Shown one piece after another: positions 1-8,960 of a stretch of 45,744 nt of DNA. The stretch's first letter is position 1. Each line of letters begins with the position of its first letter. This stretch comes from Rhodobacter capsulatus (GTDB lineage: Bacteria > Pseudomonadota > Alphaproteobacteria > Rhodobacterales > Rhodobacteraceae): the NCBI RefSeq assembly GCF_005144475.1, contig NZ_SWJZ01000054.1, positions 1 to 45,744 on the forward strand, given 5' to 3'. Below the pieces are notes generated by a model. The model saw nothing but the letters and a program-made list of their open reading frames with translations. It ran no database searches and had not been told where the DNA came from. The position numbers were made by a program, and so were the translations under genes.

Positions 1-19
1 ATCTCCCACCCCATCCACC

Positions 20-46
20 CCCCGCCGCCGGCGGGGATTCTTTTTT
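20..46 (+). terminator. Possible rho-independent terminator at the contig start
   Basis: A perfect inverted repeat (CCCCGCCG-C-CGGCGGGG, 20-36) is followed by a T-rich tract (ATTCTTTTTT). Read on the plus strand this is a classic intrinsic terminator, so it would end a gene lying before the contig and converging on the J-domain gene. The stem would open to a loop of about five bases in practice. It lies beside a suspicious homopolymer, so the local assembly is uncertain. Confidence 0.45.
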
Positions 47-60
47 AATATCACCAAAAC

Positions 61-93
61 GGGGGGGGGGGGGGGGGCCCCCCCCCCCCCCCC
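61..93. other. G17-C16 homopolymer pair, probable artefact
   Basis: Seventeen G are followed directly by sixteen C, forming a perfect palindrome three bases before the stop codon of the first gene. Nothing else in the window looks like this except the poly-G at the other end. A fold-back of a poly-G artefact read is the simplest explanation. Sequence to its left may not be truly contiguous with the gene on its right. Confidence 0.7.
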
Positions 94-96
94 GCT

Positions 97-720
97 TCAT
101 TTGAAGTTGCGGCTGTCCTTGATCTGGTCCCAGGCCCAGACCACCTGCTGCAGCATCTCCTCCTGGCTGCGGTCGCCGCCGTTCATGTCGGGGTGCAGCA
201 CCTTGATCAGCGCCTTGTAGCAGCCGCGGATCTCGGTCTTCGTCATCGTGTCGCGGGCATCCAGAAGTTCCAGCGCGCGCCGCTCTGTCGGCGGCAGCTT
301 GCGGCCGATGACCGTCCGCCCCGGGTTTTGCGTCGCATTCGCGCCCAGCAGTTCCATCGGGTCGGTGATGCCGTGGCGCGCCCAGCCCTTTTCCTCTTTC
401 GAGCGGCCAAAGGGTTTCGTCGGCCGTTCCCAGACATTGGCATTGTCCAGAAACTGCTGGAATTCCTCGTCCGACTGGCCCTGGAAATAGTTCCAGCGCA
501 GGTTGTATTCCCGCACATGGTCCTTGCAGAACCAGAAATAATCATCGAGCACCTTCGGGCTTTTCGGCGCGCGATACTGCCCCGGCTCCTTGCAATCGGG
601 GTGATCGCATTGTCGCGTCGAGGTCTCGAAGGCGCCGGACATGCCGCGCTTGCCCTTGGTCCGACTTTTCTTGTCGGCCGCGGCAGAGATGTTGAAGCCG
701 AAAGGGTCGGTCTTGCTCAT
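97..720 (-). CDS. J-domain (DnaJ-like) protein with a putative zinc knuckle
   Basis: A 207-residue protein whose C-terminal quarter is a J-domain with the HPD tripeptide at residues 176-178, the signature that stimulates Hsp70 (DnaK) ATPase. The N-terminal part is charged and has C38, C43, C65 and H68 spaced like a small zinc-binding knuckle. That part lacks the Gly/Phe region and CxxCxGxG repeats of true DnaJ, so this is a specialised co-chaperone of unknown client. I chose the ATG at 720 over the upstream ATG at 732 because the protein family starts near MSKxDPFGF. Recall of related genomes suggests this gene commonly sits near cobS/cobT in Rhodobacterales. There is no signal peptide, so it should be cytoplasmic. 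Confidence 0.85.
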   Translation of the reverse strand: MSKTDPFGFNISAAADKKSRTKGKRGMSGAFETSTRQCDHPDCKEPGQYRAPKSPKVLDDYFWFCKDHVREYNLRWNYFQGQSDEEFQQFLDNANVWERPTKPFGRSKEEKGWARHGITDPMELLGANATQNPGRTVIGRKLPPTERRALELLDARDTMTKTEIRGCYKALIKVLHPDMNGGDRSQEEMLQQVVWAWDQIKDSRNFK

Positions 721-865
721 GGGGCCTCGCAAATCACGTCCGCAAGCTGGGCGCGGTCAGGGTTTCGGCACGGCTTCTGGGTCCGCTCGCCGACTCGGGT
801 GCCAGAGGATAGAGGATTTCCCGGCCAAGCCAAGGGCAAGCCGGCAGATTGACGAAGGAACCTGC

Positions 866-1237
866 TCAGAAGCTCTCGTCCGCCGCCGGCCCCAGCCGCG
901 GCGCGCGGCCCTCGGGGGCGAAGGCGGTCAGCCTGCCGCGCCGCTCGGTCGAAAAGGTCAGGCCGGTCTCGTCTTCCGCCTCGCCTTCCTCCGGCTCGGC
1001 CGTGGCCAGCGCGCGGCGGAACACCAGCAGATGGTGAATCACCGTCGTCTTCGAGGCGAGCCCGGCCCGTTCCTCGGCGGGCAGCGTCTCGGCGCGCCAA
1101 TATTCCCAGCCCTCGCGCGCCAGCTCGTTCATCAGCTCGCCCAGGGCATGGGCAAAGCGCTCTGCCCCGGTCTTCAGACCGCGATCTTTTTCGCCCCGCA
1201 CCGGCGCGGGAACCACCTTGTAGTCGTAAAGCTGCAT
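866..1237 (-). CDS. DUF4177 domain protein
   Basis: A 123-residue protein. The first 60 residues (MQLYDYKVVPAP..., then LAREGWEYWRAETLP) match the DUF4177 pattern of a short beta-strand followed by a helix ending in GWE. The C-terminal half is low-complexity and acidic/basic and is probably disordered. Function is unknown. The start at 1237 has a clear GAGGTG ribosome-binding site 5-10 bases upstream. An extension to 1372 is possible in frame, but it reads as an unlikely Arg/Cys-rich peptide. The gene is divergent from cobS; the 164-bp gap between them presumably holds both promoters. The 145 bp between this gene and the J-domain gene show no recognisable signal. Confidence 0.75.
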   Translation of the reverse strand: MQLYDYKVVPAPVRGEKDRGLKTGAERFAHALGELMNELAREGWEYWRAETLPAEERAGLASKTTVIHHLLVFRRALATAEPEEGEAEDETGLTFSTERRGRLTAFAPEGRAPRLGPAADESF

Positions 1238-1401
1238 GGCGCACCTCGTTTTGGCCGCGACAGATACGCCTTGCGCGCGGCAGGTCAAGCAACGAAGGGG
1301 TGAACGGACGCGCCGCCGCCCTTGTCCCGGGCACAATCCGCCTCTTGCGCAGACCTGCCCCTTCAGCCACAACTCGAAAGATTGCTTGAAGAGGACCGAA
1401 G

Positions 1402-2376
1402 ATGCTCGACCAGACCGCCAAGCCCACCGAAGAGATCGATCTGCGCGAAGTCTTCGGGATCGACAGCGACATGAAGGTGAAAGCCTTTGCCGAACGCACC
1501 GACCGCGTGCCGGATCTTGATCCGACCTACAAGTTCGACCCCGACACCACGACGGCGATTCTGGCAGGCTTTGCCTACAACCGCCGCGTGATGATCCAGG
1601 GCTATCACGGCACCGGCAAATCGACCCATATCGAGCAGGTGGCGGCGCGGCTGAACTGGCCCTGCGTGCGGGTCAACCTGGACAGCCATGTGAGCCGGAT
1701 CGACCTGATCGGCAAGGATGCGATCAAGCTGGTCGATGGCAAGCAGGTCACGGTCTTCCACGAGGGGATCCTGCCCTGGGCTTTGCGCAACCCGACCGCG
1801 ATCGTCTTCGACGAATACGACGCCGGCCGGGCGGACGTGATGTTCGTCATTCAGCGCGTTCTGGAAGCCGACGGCAAGCTGACGCTGCTTGATCAGAACG
1901 AGGTGATCACGCCGAACCCCTATTTCCGGCTCTTTGCCACCGCGAACACCGTGGGTCTGGGCGACACGACCGGGCTTTACCACGGCACGCAGCAGATCAA
2001 CCAGGGCCAGATGGACCGCTGGTCGCTCGTTGCGACGCTGAATTACCTCAGCCACGACGCCGAGGCCGCGATCGTGCTGTCGAAGGTGCCGCATTACAAC
2101 ACCGATAAGGGCCGCAAGGTGATCAACCAGATGGTCACCGTGGCGGACCTCACCCGGACCGCCTTCATGGCCGGGAACCTCTCGACGGTGATGAGCCCCC
2201 GCACGGTGATCGCCTGGGCGCAGAACGCCGACATCTTCCGCAATGTGGGCTATGCCTTCCGGCTGACCTTCCTGAACAAATGCGACGAATTGGAACGCGC
2301 CACCGTGGCCGAGTTCTACCAGCGCCTGTTCGACGAGGAACTGCCCGAAAGCGCCGCCGTCATCGCGGGGCGTTAA
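1402..2376 (+). CDS. cobS: Cobaltochelatase subunit CobS (AAA+ ATPase)
   Basis: A 324-residue MoxR/CobS-type AAA+ ATPase. The Walker A motif is GYHGTGKS at residues 67-74 and the Walker B motif is IVFDEYD at 134-140. The N-terminus ([16 protein letters not shown]) is characteristic of CobS. In the aerobic B12 pathway CobS and CobT form the chaperone-like ring that works with the large subunit CobN to insert cobalt into hydrogenobyrinate a,c-diamide. cobT follows after 9 bases, so the two are co-transcribed. A GAGGA ribosome-binding site precedes the ATG. No cobN is in this window. I looked for a cobalamin riboswitch in the upstream 164 bp and saw none. Confidence 0.95.
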   Translation: MLDQTAKPTEEIDLREVFGIDSDMKVKAFAERTDRVPDLDPTYKFDPDTTTAILAGFAYNRRVMIQGYHGTGKSTHIEQVAARLNWPCVRVNLDSHVSRIDLIGKDAIKLVDGKQVTVFHEGILPWALRNPTAIVFDEYDAGRADVMFVIQRVLEADGKLTLLDQNEVITPNPYFRLFATANTVGLGDTTGLYHGTQQINQGQMDRWSLVATLNYLSHDAEAAIVLSKVPHYNTDKGRKVINQMVTVADLTRTAFMAGNLSTVMSPRTVIAWAQNADIFRNVGYAFRLTFLNKCDELERATVAEFYQRLFDEELPESAAVIAGR

Positions 2377-2385
2377 GGGGGGGCG

Positions 2386-4260
2386 ATGACGAAGCCCACC
2401 GACAACCCCGCCGATCCGTTCAAGAAGGCCTTGGCCGAGGCCACGCGGACGCTCGCCGACGCGCCCGAACTGAGCATCAGTTTCAGCGTCGATCCCTCGG
2501 GCGTGGCGGGCGATCAGATGCGCCTGCCGCAGGTCAGCCGCCGGATGACGCGCGACGAGATCATGATGGCGCGCGGCACCGGCGATGCGCTGGCGCTGCG
2601 GCAACGCCATCACGATACGGCCGTGGCCGCGCGCTATGCGCCCGCGGGCGACATGGCGAAATCGCTTTACGAGGCGATGGAAACCGCGCGGTGCGAAGCG
2701 CTTGGCGCGCGCGACATGCCGGGCACGCTGACCAATATCGACTTCAAGATCGGCCATGAGGCCGAGCGCAAGGGCTATGGCCAGATCCGCACCCAGGCCG
2801 AGGCGCCCTTGGCGGTGGCCGCGGGCTACATGGTGCGCGAAATGGCGACGGGGCGGAAGCTGCCGCAGGCGGCGAACCATGTGCTCGACCTCTGGCGCGG
2901 CTTCCTTGAAGATCAGGCGGGCGCGGAGTTTCAGGGCATCGAGGCGGCGCTGGCCGATCAGGCGGCCTTTGCCCGGCTCGCGCGCAAGGTGATTGCCGAT
3001 CTGGGCTATGGCGATCAGCTGGGCGAGGATCCCGACGCGCAGCAAAACGACGAGGCCGATCAGGAGAGCGAGGAAGACCCCGAGGCGGATCAGGACAACC
3101 GCTCGGAGGAAGAGCAGCAGGACGACGAGGGCGAGGCCAGCCCCGAGCAAAGTCAGGAACAGCAGCAGGATCAGCGGCAAACCACGGTCAGCCAGGACGA
3201 TCTGGCCGATGACGAAAGCGGCGACGAGATCGACATGCCGCAGGCCGATGCGCCGCCCGAGCCGCCGCCGCCCGCGCCGCATTCGAACGCCGATCCGAAT
3301 TACACCGTCTTCACCACCGAGTTCGACGAGGAAATCCGCGCCGAGGATCTGGCCGAGGCGGCGGAACTGGAACGGCTGCGCGCCTATCTGGACACCCAGC
3401 TCGAACCGCTGAAAGGCGCCGTGGCGCGGCTGGCGAACAAGCTGCAACGGCGGCTGCAGGCGCAGCAGAACCGCAGCTGGGAATTCGACCGCGAGGAAGG
3501 CACGCTCGATGCCGGGCGGCTGGCCCGCGTCGTGGCGAACCCGACGACGCCCTTGTCGTTCAAGATCGAAAAGGACACCGAGTTCCGCGACACCTGCGTG
3601 ACGCTGCTTCTGGACAATTCCGGCTCGATGCGCGGGCGGCCGATTTCCATCGCCGCGATCTGCGCCGATGTGCTGGCGCGCACGCTCGAACGCTGCTCGG
3701 TCAAGGTCGAGATCCTCGGCTTCACCACCCGGGCCTGGAAGGGCGGGCAATCGCGCGAAAGATGGCTGGCCGAGGGGCGCAAACAGGGGCCGGGGCGGCT
3801 CAACGACCTGCGCCACATCATCTACAAATCGGCCGATGCGCCGTGGCGGCGGGTGCGCGCGAACCTGGGCCTGATGATGAAGGAAGGCCTGCTCAAGGAA
3901 AACATCGACGGCGAGGCGCTCGAATGGGCGTGGAAGCGGTCAATGGCGCGGCCCGAGGCGCGGAAAATCCTGATGGTGATTTCAGACGGCGCCCCGGTCG
4001 ATGATTCCACGCTTTCGGTCAACCCCGCGATTTATCTTGAAAAACACCTGCGCGACGTGATCGCCATGGTGGAACGCAAACGCGCGGTCGAACTGCTCGC
4101 CATCGGCATCGGCCATGATGTGACGCGCTATTATTCGCGCGCCGTCACCATCACCGATGTCGAACAGCTGGCGGGCGCGATGACCGAACAGCTCGCCGCG
4201 CTGTTTGACAGCGATCCGCGGGCGCGGGCGCGCATTCTGGGCACGAAAAAGACGGGGTAA
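2386..4260 (+). CDS. cobT: Cobaltochelatase subunit CobT (VWA domain)
   Basis: A 624-residue protein with the expected CobT layout. A helical N-terminal region (1-210) is followed by a very acidic, Gln-rich linker (about 215-310) and a C-terminal von Willebrand A domain. The MIDAS motif DNSGSM begins at residue 410, inside the run [14 protein letters not shown]. The VWA domain binds Mg2+ and contacts CobS, and CobS-CobT then activates CobN for cobalt insertion. The length is normal for the family. The acidic linker resembles the one in the magnesium chelatase subunit BchD/ChlD, but overall similarity to CobT is clearer. The pepP-like gene starts 8 bases after the stop. Confidence 0.95.
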   Translation: MTKPTDNPADPFKKALAEATRTLADAPELSISFSVDPSGVAGDQMRLPQVSRRMTRDEIMMARGTGDALALRQRHHDTAVAARYAPAGDMAKSLYEAMETARCEALGARDMPGTLTNIDFKIGHEAERKGYGQIRTQAEAPLAVAAGYMVREMATGRKLPQAANHVLDLWRGFLEDQAGAEFQGIEAALADQAAFARLARKVIADLGYGDQLGEDPDAQQNDEADQESEEDPEADQDNRSEEEQQDDEGEASPEQSQEQQQDQRQTTVSQDDLADDESGDEIDMPQADAPPEPPPPAPHSNADPNYTVFTTEFDEEIRAEDLAEAAELERLRAYLDTQLEPLKGAVARLANKLQRRLQAQQNRSWEFDREEGTLDAGRLARVVANPTTPLSFKIEKDTEFRDTCVTLLLDNSGSMRGRPISIAAICADVLARTLERCSVKVEILGFTTRAWKGGQSRERWLAEGRKQGPGRLNDLRHIIYKSADAPWRRVRANLGLMMKEGLLKENIDGEALEWAWKRSMARPEARKILMVISDGAPVDDSTLSVNPAIYLEKHLRDVIAMVERKRAVELLAIGIGHDVTRYYSRAVTITDVEQLAGAMTEQLAALFDSDPRARARILGTKKTG

Positions 4261-4267
4261 GCCGCGC

Positions 4268-6067
4268 ATGTTTCAGGATTTCACCACCCGCTCGACCCGC
4301 GCGAACGGCCCGGCCCGGCTTGCCGCGTTGCGCAAGGCGATCGCGTCGGAGGGTCTGACCGGCTTCCTGATCCCGCGCGCCGACGTGCATCAGGGCGAAT
4401 ATGTCGCCGAGTGTGACGCGCGGCTGGGCTGGCTGACCGGCTTCACCGGCTCGGCCGGGTTCTGCCTCGTGCTGCCCGACATCGCCGGGGTCTTCATCGA
4501 CGGCCGCTACCGGGTGCAGGTGAAATCCGAGGTCGATCTGACCGCCTTCACCCCCGTCCCCTGGCCCGAGGTCAAGGCCGGTCCCTGGCTTCTGGACCAC
4601 CTGCCCGAGGGCGGGCGGATCGGCTTCGACCCCTGGCTGCACAGCCGCAAGGAGGTGGAGGATCTGCGCAAGGCGCTGGACGGCTCGGCCATCGACCTGG
4701 TCGAGACGGCGAACCTGATCGACGCGATCTGGACCGACCGCCCCGCCCCGCCGAGCGCGCCCGCCCGGGTGCATCCGCTGGAGTTTGCGGGGGAGCCGAG
4801 CGCGGAAAAGCGCCAGCGTCTGGGCGCGGCGCTGATGAAACAGGGGGCGCAGGCGGCGGTGCTGACCCTGCCCGACAGCATCGCATGGCTTTTGAACATC
4901 CGCGGCGCCGACATTGCCCGCAACCCGGTGATGCAGGCCTTTGCCGTGCTGCAGGCGAACGGCGATCTGACGCTTTTTGCCGAGGCCGCGAAGCTCTCGG
5001 ATGCGCTGCGCGCGCATCTGGGCAACGCGGTGACGTTGCGCCCGGTCGCGGCCTTCGACGGTGCGCTGCGCAGCCTGACCGGGCCGGTGCTGGTCGATCC
5101 GGGCTCGGCGCCGCATCAGGTCGGCCGCGAGCTGGAGGAGGCCGGCACAGAGGTGATCTGGGCCGAGGATCCCTGCATCCTGCCCAAGGCCCGCAAGACC
5201 CCGGCCGAGGTCGCGGGGATGCAGGCCGCCCATCTGCGCGACGGCGCGGCGGTGGTCGAGTTCCTGGCCTGGCTCGACACCGAGGCGCCCAAGGGCGCCC
5301 TGACCGAAATCGACGTGGTCACGCAGCTGGAACACCACCGCCGCGCCACGGGGCAGCTTCTGGACATCAGCTTCGACACGATCTGCGGCGCCGGGCCGAA
5401 CGGCGCGATCGTGCATTACCGGGTGACCGAAGCGACGAACCGCCGCGTCAGCCCCGGGGAACTCTTGCTGATCGACAGTGGCGCGCAATACCCGGACGGC
5501 ACCACCGACATCACCCGCACCCTCGCCGTGGGCCCGGTCCCCGAGGGCGCGGCCGAGGCCTTTACCCGGGTGCTGCAGGGGATGATCGCGATTTCCCGCG
5601 CCCGTTTCCCGCGCGGCCTTGCGGGGCGCGATCTTGACGCGCTGGCGCGGGTGGCGCTCTGGCAGGCGGGGATGGATTACGACCACGGCACGGGGCACGG
5701 CGTCGGCGCGGCGCTGTGCGTGCACGAAGGCCCGGCGCGGATCTCGCGCGTGTCCGACGTGGCCCTTGCGCCGGGCATGATCCTGTCGAACGAGCCGGGC
5801 CATTACCGCGAGGGACACTGGGGCATCCGGATCGAAAACCTGATCCTGGTGACCGAGGCGCCGAAATGCGGCGAGGGCCGCGATCATCTGTGCTTCGAAA
5901 CCCTGACCTGGGTGCCGATCGACCGCCGCCTGATCGTGACCGAGATGCTCTCGCGCGGCGAACGCGACTGGCTTGACGCCTATCACGCGGGCGTTCTGGC
6001 GCGGATCGGCCCGCTTGTGGGCCCCGCGGCCCGCGACTGGCTGAGGGCAGCCTGCGCGCCGCTTTGA
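4268..6067 (+). CDS. Xaa-Pro aminopeptidase (peptidase M24B)
   Basis: A 599-residue aminopeptidase P-family protein that removes an N-terminal residue preceding proline. It has the three-part form of the longer family members: two creatinase-like N-terminal domains (about 1-310) and a pita-bread catalytic domain. Metal ligands are visible in order: the two Asp of DSGAQYPDGTTDITRT, the His of GHGVGAALCVHEGP, the Glu of NEPGHY and the Glu of RIEN. The ATG at 4268 is chosen because it gives the family start MFQDF; a longer reading from 4205 would overlap cobT. It is probably the last gene of the cobST operon, though no metabolic link to B12 is obvious. Confidence 0.92.
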   Translation: MFQDFTTRSTRANGPARLAALRKAIASEGLTGFLIPRADVHQGEYVAECDARLGWLTGFTGSAGFCLVLPDIAGVFIDGRYRVQVKSEVDLTAFTPVPWPEVKAGPWLLDHLPEGGRIGFDPWLHSRKEVEDLRKALDGSAIDLVETANLIDAIWTDRPAPPSAPARVHPLEFAGEPSAEKRQRLGAALMKQGAQAAVLTLPDSIAWLLNIRGADIARNPVMQAFAVLQANGDLTLFAEAAKLSDALRAHLGNAVTLRPVAAFDGALRSLTGPVLVDPGSAPHQVGRELEEAGTEVIWAEDPCILPKARKTPAEVAGMQAAHLRDGAAVVEFLAWLDTEAPKGALTEIDVVTQLEHHRRATGQLLDISFDTICGAGPNGAIVHYRVTEATNRRVSPGELLLIDSGAQYPDGTTDITRTLAVGPVPEGAAEAFTRVLQGMIAISRARFPRGLAGRDLDALARVALWQAGMDYDHGTGHGVGAALCVHEGPARISRVSDVALAPGMILSNEPGHYREGHWGIRIENLILVTEAPKCGEGRDHLCFETLTWVPIDRRLIVTEMLSRGERDWLDAYHAGVLARIGPLVGPAARDWLRAACAPL

Positions 6068-6076
6068 CAGCAAGAA

Positions 6077-6240
6077 GGGGGGGCTCTGCCCCCCGTCCCT
6101 GCGGGACTCCCCCCGGGATATTTGCACCAAGGTGAAAACAGCTCTCGGTTTTCCTTGGCAAAATACGCCGTGGGGGAATTGCCGAAGGCAAGGGGGGCGC
6201 GCAGCCCCCCGCTGCGGGGGTCCGGGGGCAGAGCCCCCGG
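6077..6240. repeat. Paired inverted structured intergenic element, copy A
   Basis: This element fills almost all of the 179-bp gap between the converging pepP-like and ackA genes. The left half has an outer hairpin GGGGGGC-TCT-GCCCCCC (6078-6094), a middle hairpin GTCCC-TGC-GGGAC, and a core (6109-6137) containing GGGATATTTGCACCAAGG. The right half is inverted: core 6147-6176, middle hairpin TTGCC-GAA-GGCAA, outer hairpin 6192-6210, plus an extra hairpin CCGGGGGC-AGA-GCCCCCGG at 6222-6240. The right core is a diverged subtype related to the copy at 25180-25206. Hairpins on both strands could end transcription from either side, but no long T tract follows them. Confidence 0.85.
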
Positions 6241-6246
6241 CCTGGC

Positions 6247-7416
6247 TCAGAGATGCAGCGCGCCCTTGGCGGCCTGGGCGATCACCACTTCCTCGTTCGT
6301 CGGGATCACCCGCACCGCGACGCGCCCGGTGGAAATCTCGCGCGCATGCGCCAGGTTCGCCGTCTCGTCGAGCGTGATCCCCGCCCAATCCAGCCCCTCG
6401 CAGACCGCCGCGCGCACATGCGAGGAATTCTCGCCCACCCCGCCGCAGAACACCAGCGCATCCATCCCGCCCATCGCCGCCGCCAGCGAGGCGACCTCGC
6501 GTTTCACCCGGTGGCAGAAATAGTCGATCGCCTCCTTGGCATGCGGGTTCTTCGACGCCTCGAGCGTGCGCATGTCATTCGACACCCCCGACATCCCGAT
6601 CAGCCCCGAACGGCGGAACAGAAGGTCGGTGATGTCCTCGGCGTTCATCTTTTCCTGGTCCATCAGATAGACCACCACGCCTGCGTCCAGCTCGCCCGCC
6701 CGCGTCCCCATCGGCAGACCCGAGAGCGTCGAGAAGCCCATGGTGCAGGCGATCGACTGGCCATCATGCACGGCGCAGATCGAGGCGCCCGAGCCCAGGT
6801 GCGCGATCACCACGCGGCCCGCACGCAGCGCGGGTTCCTCGGCCGCCAGCACGCCGTCGATATAGGTGTAGCTCAGACCGTGGAAACCGTAGCGCCGCAC
6901 GCCCTTTTCGTAATAGTGCCGCGGCAGCGCATAGGTGTCATCGACAAAGGGATGGCCGCGATGAAAGGCGGTGTCGAAACAGGCGACGTTCGGCACGCCC
7001 GGAAAGGCCTCGATCGCCGCGCGCACGCCCGCCAGGTTGTGCGGCTGGTGCAGCGGCGCGAACGGGTTCAGCCGCTCGAGGTGGTCCATCAGCACGTCGG
7101 TGACCTTTTCCGGCTCGGCGTGATCGGTGCCGCCATGCACGATCCGATGCCCGATCGCGATGATCTCCAGCTCCGGCATGTCGGTGCGGAACGCCCCCAA
7201 GGCCGAGCGCAGCGCCAGCGTGTGGGTGGCGAAATCATCCGGGCCCAGATGCGGCACCGGCATCGCGACGCCATCGGCATCCTTCAGTTTCAGCGAGCCC
7301 TCGGGCGCGCCCAGACGGTCGACATGCGCGGTGGCGAGCGGCGTCAGCGCCTCGTCGAACAGCCCGAGTTTCAGCGAGGACGAGCCCGCGTTCAGCGTCA
7401 GAATCGCGCGCGTCAT
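6247..7416 (-). CDS. ackA: Acetate kinase
   Basis: A 389-residue acetate kinase of the ASKHA fold, interconverting acetate plus ATP with acetyl phosphate plus ADP. The phosphate-binding motif NAGSSSLK lies at residues 9-16. GHRIVHGG, the FDTAFH region, HLGSGASICA and GTRAGELDAG are all present, and the length is typical. Its start codon overlaps the stop of the upstream phosphotransacetylase gene by one base (TGATG), so translation is coupled. Together the two form an acetyl-CoA/acetyl-phosphate/acetate module for overflow or substrate-level ATP. A role with propionate or butyrate cannot be excluded from sequence. Confidence 0.95.
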   Translation of the reverse strand: MTRAILTLNAGSSSLKLGLFDEALTPLATAHVDRLGAPEGSLKLKDADGVAMPVPHLGPDDFATHTLALRSALGAFRTDMPELEIIAIGHRIVHGGTDHAEPEKVTDVLMDHLERLNPFAPLHQPHNLAGVRAAIEAFPGVPNVACFDTAFHRGHPFVDDTYALPRHYYEKGVRRYGFHGLSYTYIDGVLAAEEPALRAGRVVIAHLGSGASICAVHDGQSIACTMGFSTLSGLPMGTRAGELDAGVVVYLMDQEKMNAEDITDLLFRRSGLIGMSGVSNDMRTLEASKNPHAKEAIDYFCHRVKREVASLAAAMGGMDALVFCGGVGENSSHVRAAVCEGLDWAGITLDETANLAHAREISTGRVAVRVIPTNEEVVIAQAAKGALHL

Positions 7417-8801
7417 CAGCGGCTCCCCCCGCAGATCCGGTTCCAGTGGATCGAGGCGACCGCAGCCGAGGCCAGCCGTGCCATCGCGCTGTCGGACCGC
7501 GAGTTCAGGATCACCGGCACCCGCGCGCCCAGCACGACACCCGCCGCTTCGGCATGGGAAATATAGGCCAGCTGCTTGGCCAGCATGTTGCCCGCGTCGA
7601 TCCCCGGCACCACCAGCACATCGGCCTGCCCGGCGACCGGACCGCGCAGCCCCTTGGTGCGCGCGGCGCCGATATCGACCGCATTGTCCATGGCCAGCGG
7701 CCCGTCGACCACCCCGCCCTTGATCTGCCCGCGCTCGGCCATCTTCGAGAGCAGCGCCGCGTCGATCGACGAGGGCATCGCCGGGTTCACCGTTTCAACC
7801 GCGCTCAACACGCCGACTTTCGGCGTCTCCATGCCGAGCGAAATCGCCAGATCGATGGCGTTTTGCACGATGTCGACCTTGGTCGCCAGATCGGGGGCAA
7901 TGTTGATCGCCGCATCGGTCACCAGCAGCGGATGGCTGACACCGGGCACGTCCATCACGAAGACATGGGTGAAACGCCGCCCGATCCGCAGCCCCTTTTC
8001 CTTGTCGAGCATCGGCCGCAGCAGGTCATCGGTGTGCAGATGCCCCTTCATGATCGACTGGGCGCGGCCCGCGCGCACCAGCTCGACCGCGGCACGGGCG
8101 GCGTCGCGGTGGCTCAGCATCTCGACGATCTCGAAGCCCGAAAGCGATTTCGACAGCGCCTTCGCCGCCGCCTCGATCTTCGCCGGATTGCCGATCAGAA
8201 TGGGTTTGATCAGCCCGCGCTCGGCCGCGATCAGCGCGCCCTCCAGCGCCGATTGCTCCTCGGGGCAAACCACCGCCGTCGCCAGTTCCGGCAGGTCCGC
8301 GGCCTTTTCCAAAAGCGCCTCGAAATGGCGGTGGCGCTGCACGATCAGCCCCGGCGCGTCGATTTCCTCGTAGCGGATGTAGGTTTTCGGCGCCAGAACC
8401 CGCGCCGTGCCCGAACAGATCAGCGCGCCGCCCTCGACCCGGCGCACCTCGGTCGCCAGCACGATCACGCCCTCGGGCTCCTTGCCCGTCACGGTGACCT
8501 TGGCCACCAGCTCCTCGCCTGCGGTGACATAATCATGGAAGCTCAGCTGCTGATCGCGGTAGCGCGTGCCCGGCCCGGGCAGGATCGAGCCCAAGAGCGA
8601 GGAGATCAGCGCGGCCACGAACAGCCCCGGCGCCAGCGGCTTTTCCTTTTGCCCGTCTTCGTCAACATGCTCGAGGTGCATCGGGTTGTGGTTCCCCGAG
8701 GCAGCGACGAAGGCATAGATATCATCGGCGGTGCAGAGCCTGCGCAGCTCTGCGCTCATCCCCGGCTCGATTTCGTGATACATGCGGCTTTCGAAAATCA
8801 T
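7416..8801 (-). CDS. Bifunctional MaoC-like hydratase / phosphate acyltransferase
   Basis: A 461-residue fusion. Residues about 1-145 form a MaoC-type hot-dog hydratase domain, with the segment HNPMHLEHVDED typical of that fold. Residues about 160-455 form a PTA/PTB phosphotransacylase domain (MKGHLHTDDLLRPML and VLVVPGIDAGNMLAKQL). The enzyme should move an acyl group between CoA and phosphate for the acetate kinase encoded next to it. Such fusions are commonly annotated as enoyl-CoA hydratase/phosphate acetyltransferase. Whether the MaoC domain is catalytic or structural here is unknown. A GGAGT-type ribosome-binding site precedes the start at 8801. The 159-bp gap to the divergent flavoprotein gene should carry both promoters. 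Confidence 0.9.
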   Translation of the reverse strand: MIFESRMYHEIEPGMSAELRRLCTADDIYAFVAASGNHNPMHLEHVDEDGQKEKPLAPGLFVAALISSLLGSILPGPGTRYRDQQLSFHDYVTAGEELVAKVTVTGKEPEGVIVLATEVRRVEGGALICSGTARVLAPKTYIRYEEIDAPGLIVQRHRHFEALLEKAADLPELATAVVCPEEQSALEGALIAAERGLIKPILIGNPAKIEAAAKALSKSLSGFEIVEMLSHRDAARAAVELVRAGRAQSIMKGHLHTDDLLRPMLDKEKGLRIGRRFTHVFVMDVPGVSHPLLVTDAAINIAPDLATKVDIVQNAIDLAISLGMETPKVGVLSAVETVNPAMPSSIDAALLSKMAERGQIKGGVVDGPLAMDNAVDIGAARTKGLRGPVAGQADVLVVPGIDAGNMLAKQLAYISHAEAAGVVLGARVPVILNSRSDSAMARLASAAVASIHWNRICGGSR

Positions 8802-8960
8802 CGCGGACTCCTTCCATCACCGCGACTCTGCGGCGTTCTCCTGTCCGAGCGAATTGGTGCATCCGCGAGAGACATTGTTCAACGTCCGCTTGCTGCGGTT
8901 TTTCGCCCCTTTCGGGACGGCGCCGATCCGCTTAAGACGGGACGACAGCGGGAGGGGCAG

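Noticed and set aside
1238-1401. A cobalamin riboswitch in front of cobS
   Set aside because: No B12-box-like segment or matching helix pattern could be found in the 164 bp.
1363-3816. An 817-residue open frame antisense to cobS/cobT
   Set aside because: It is a GC-rich shadow frame full of Arg, His and Gly with no family signature, while both cobS and cobT are certain on the other strand.
7446-8960. A 505-codon open extension upstream of the D-lactate dehydrogenase-like gene
   Set aside because: It is antisense to the acyltransferase gene and part of ackA's border, has shadow-frame composition, and a strong ribosome-binding site precedes the ATG at 8961.
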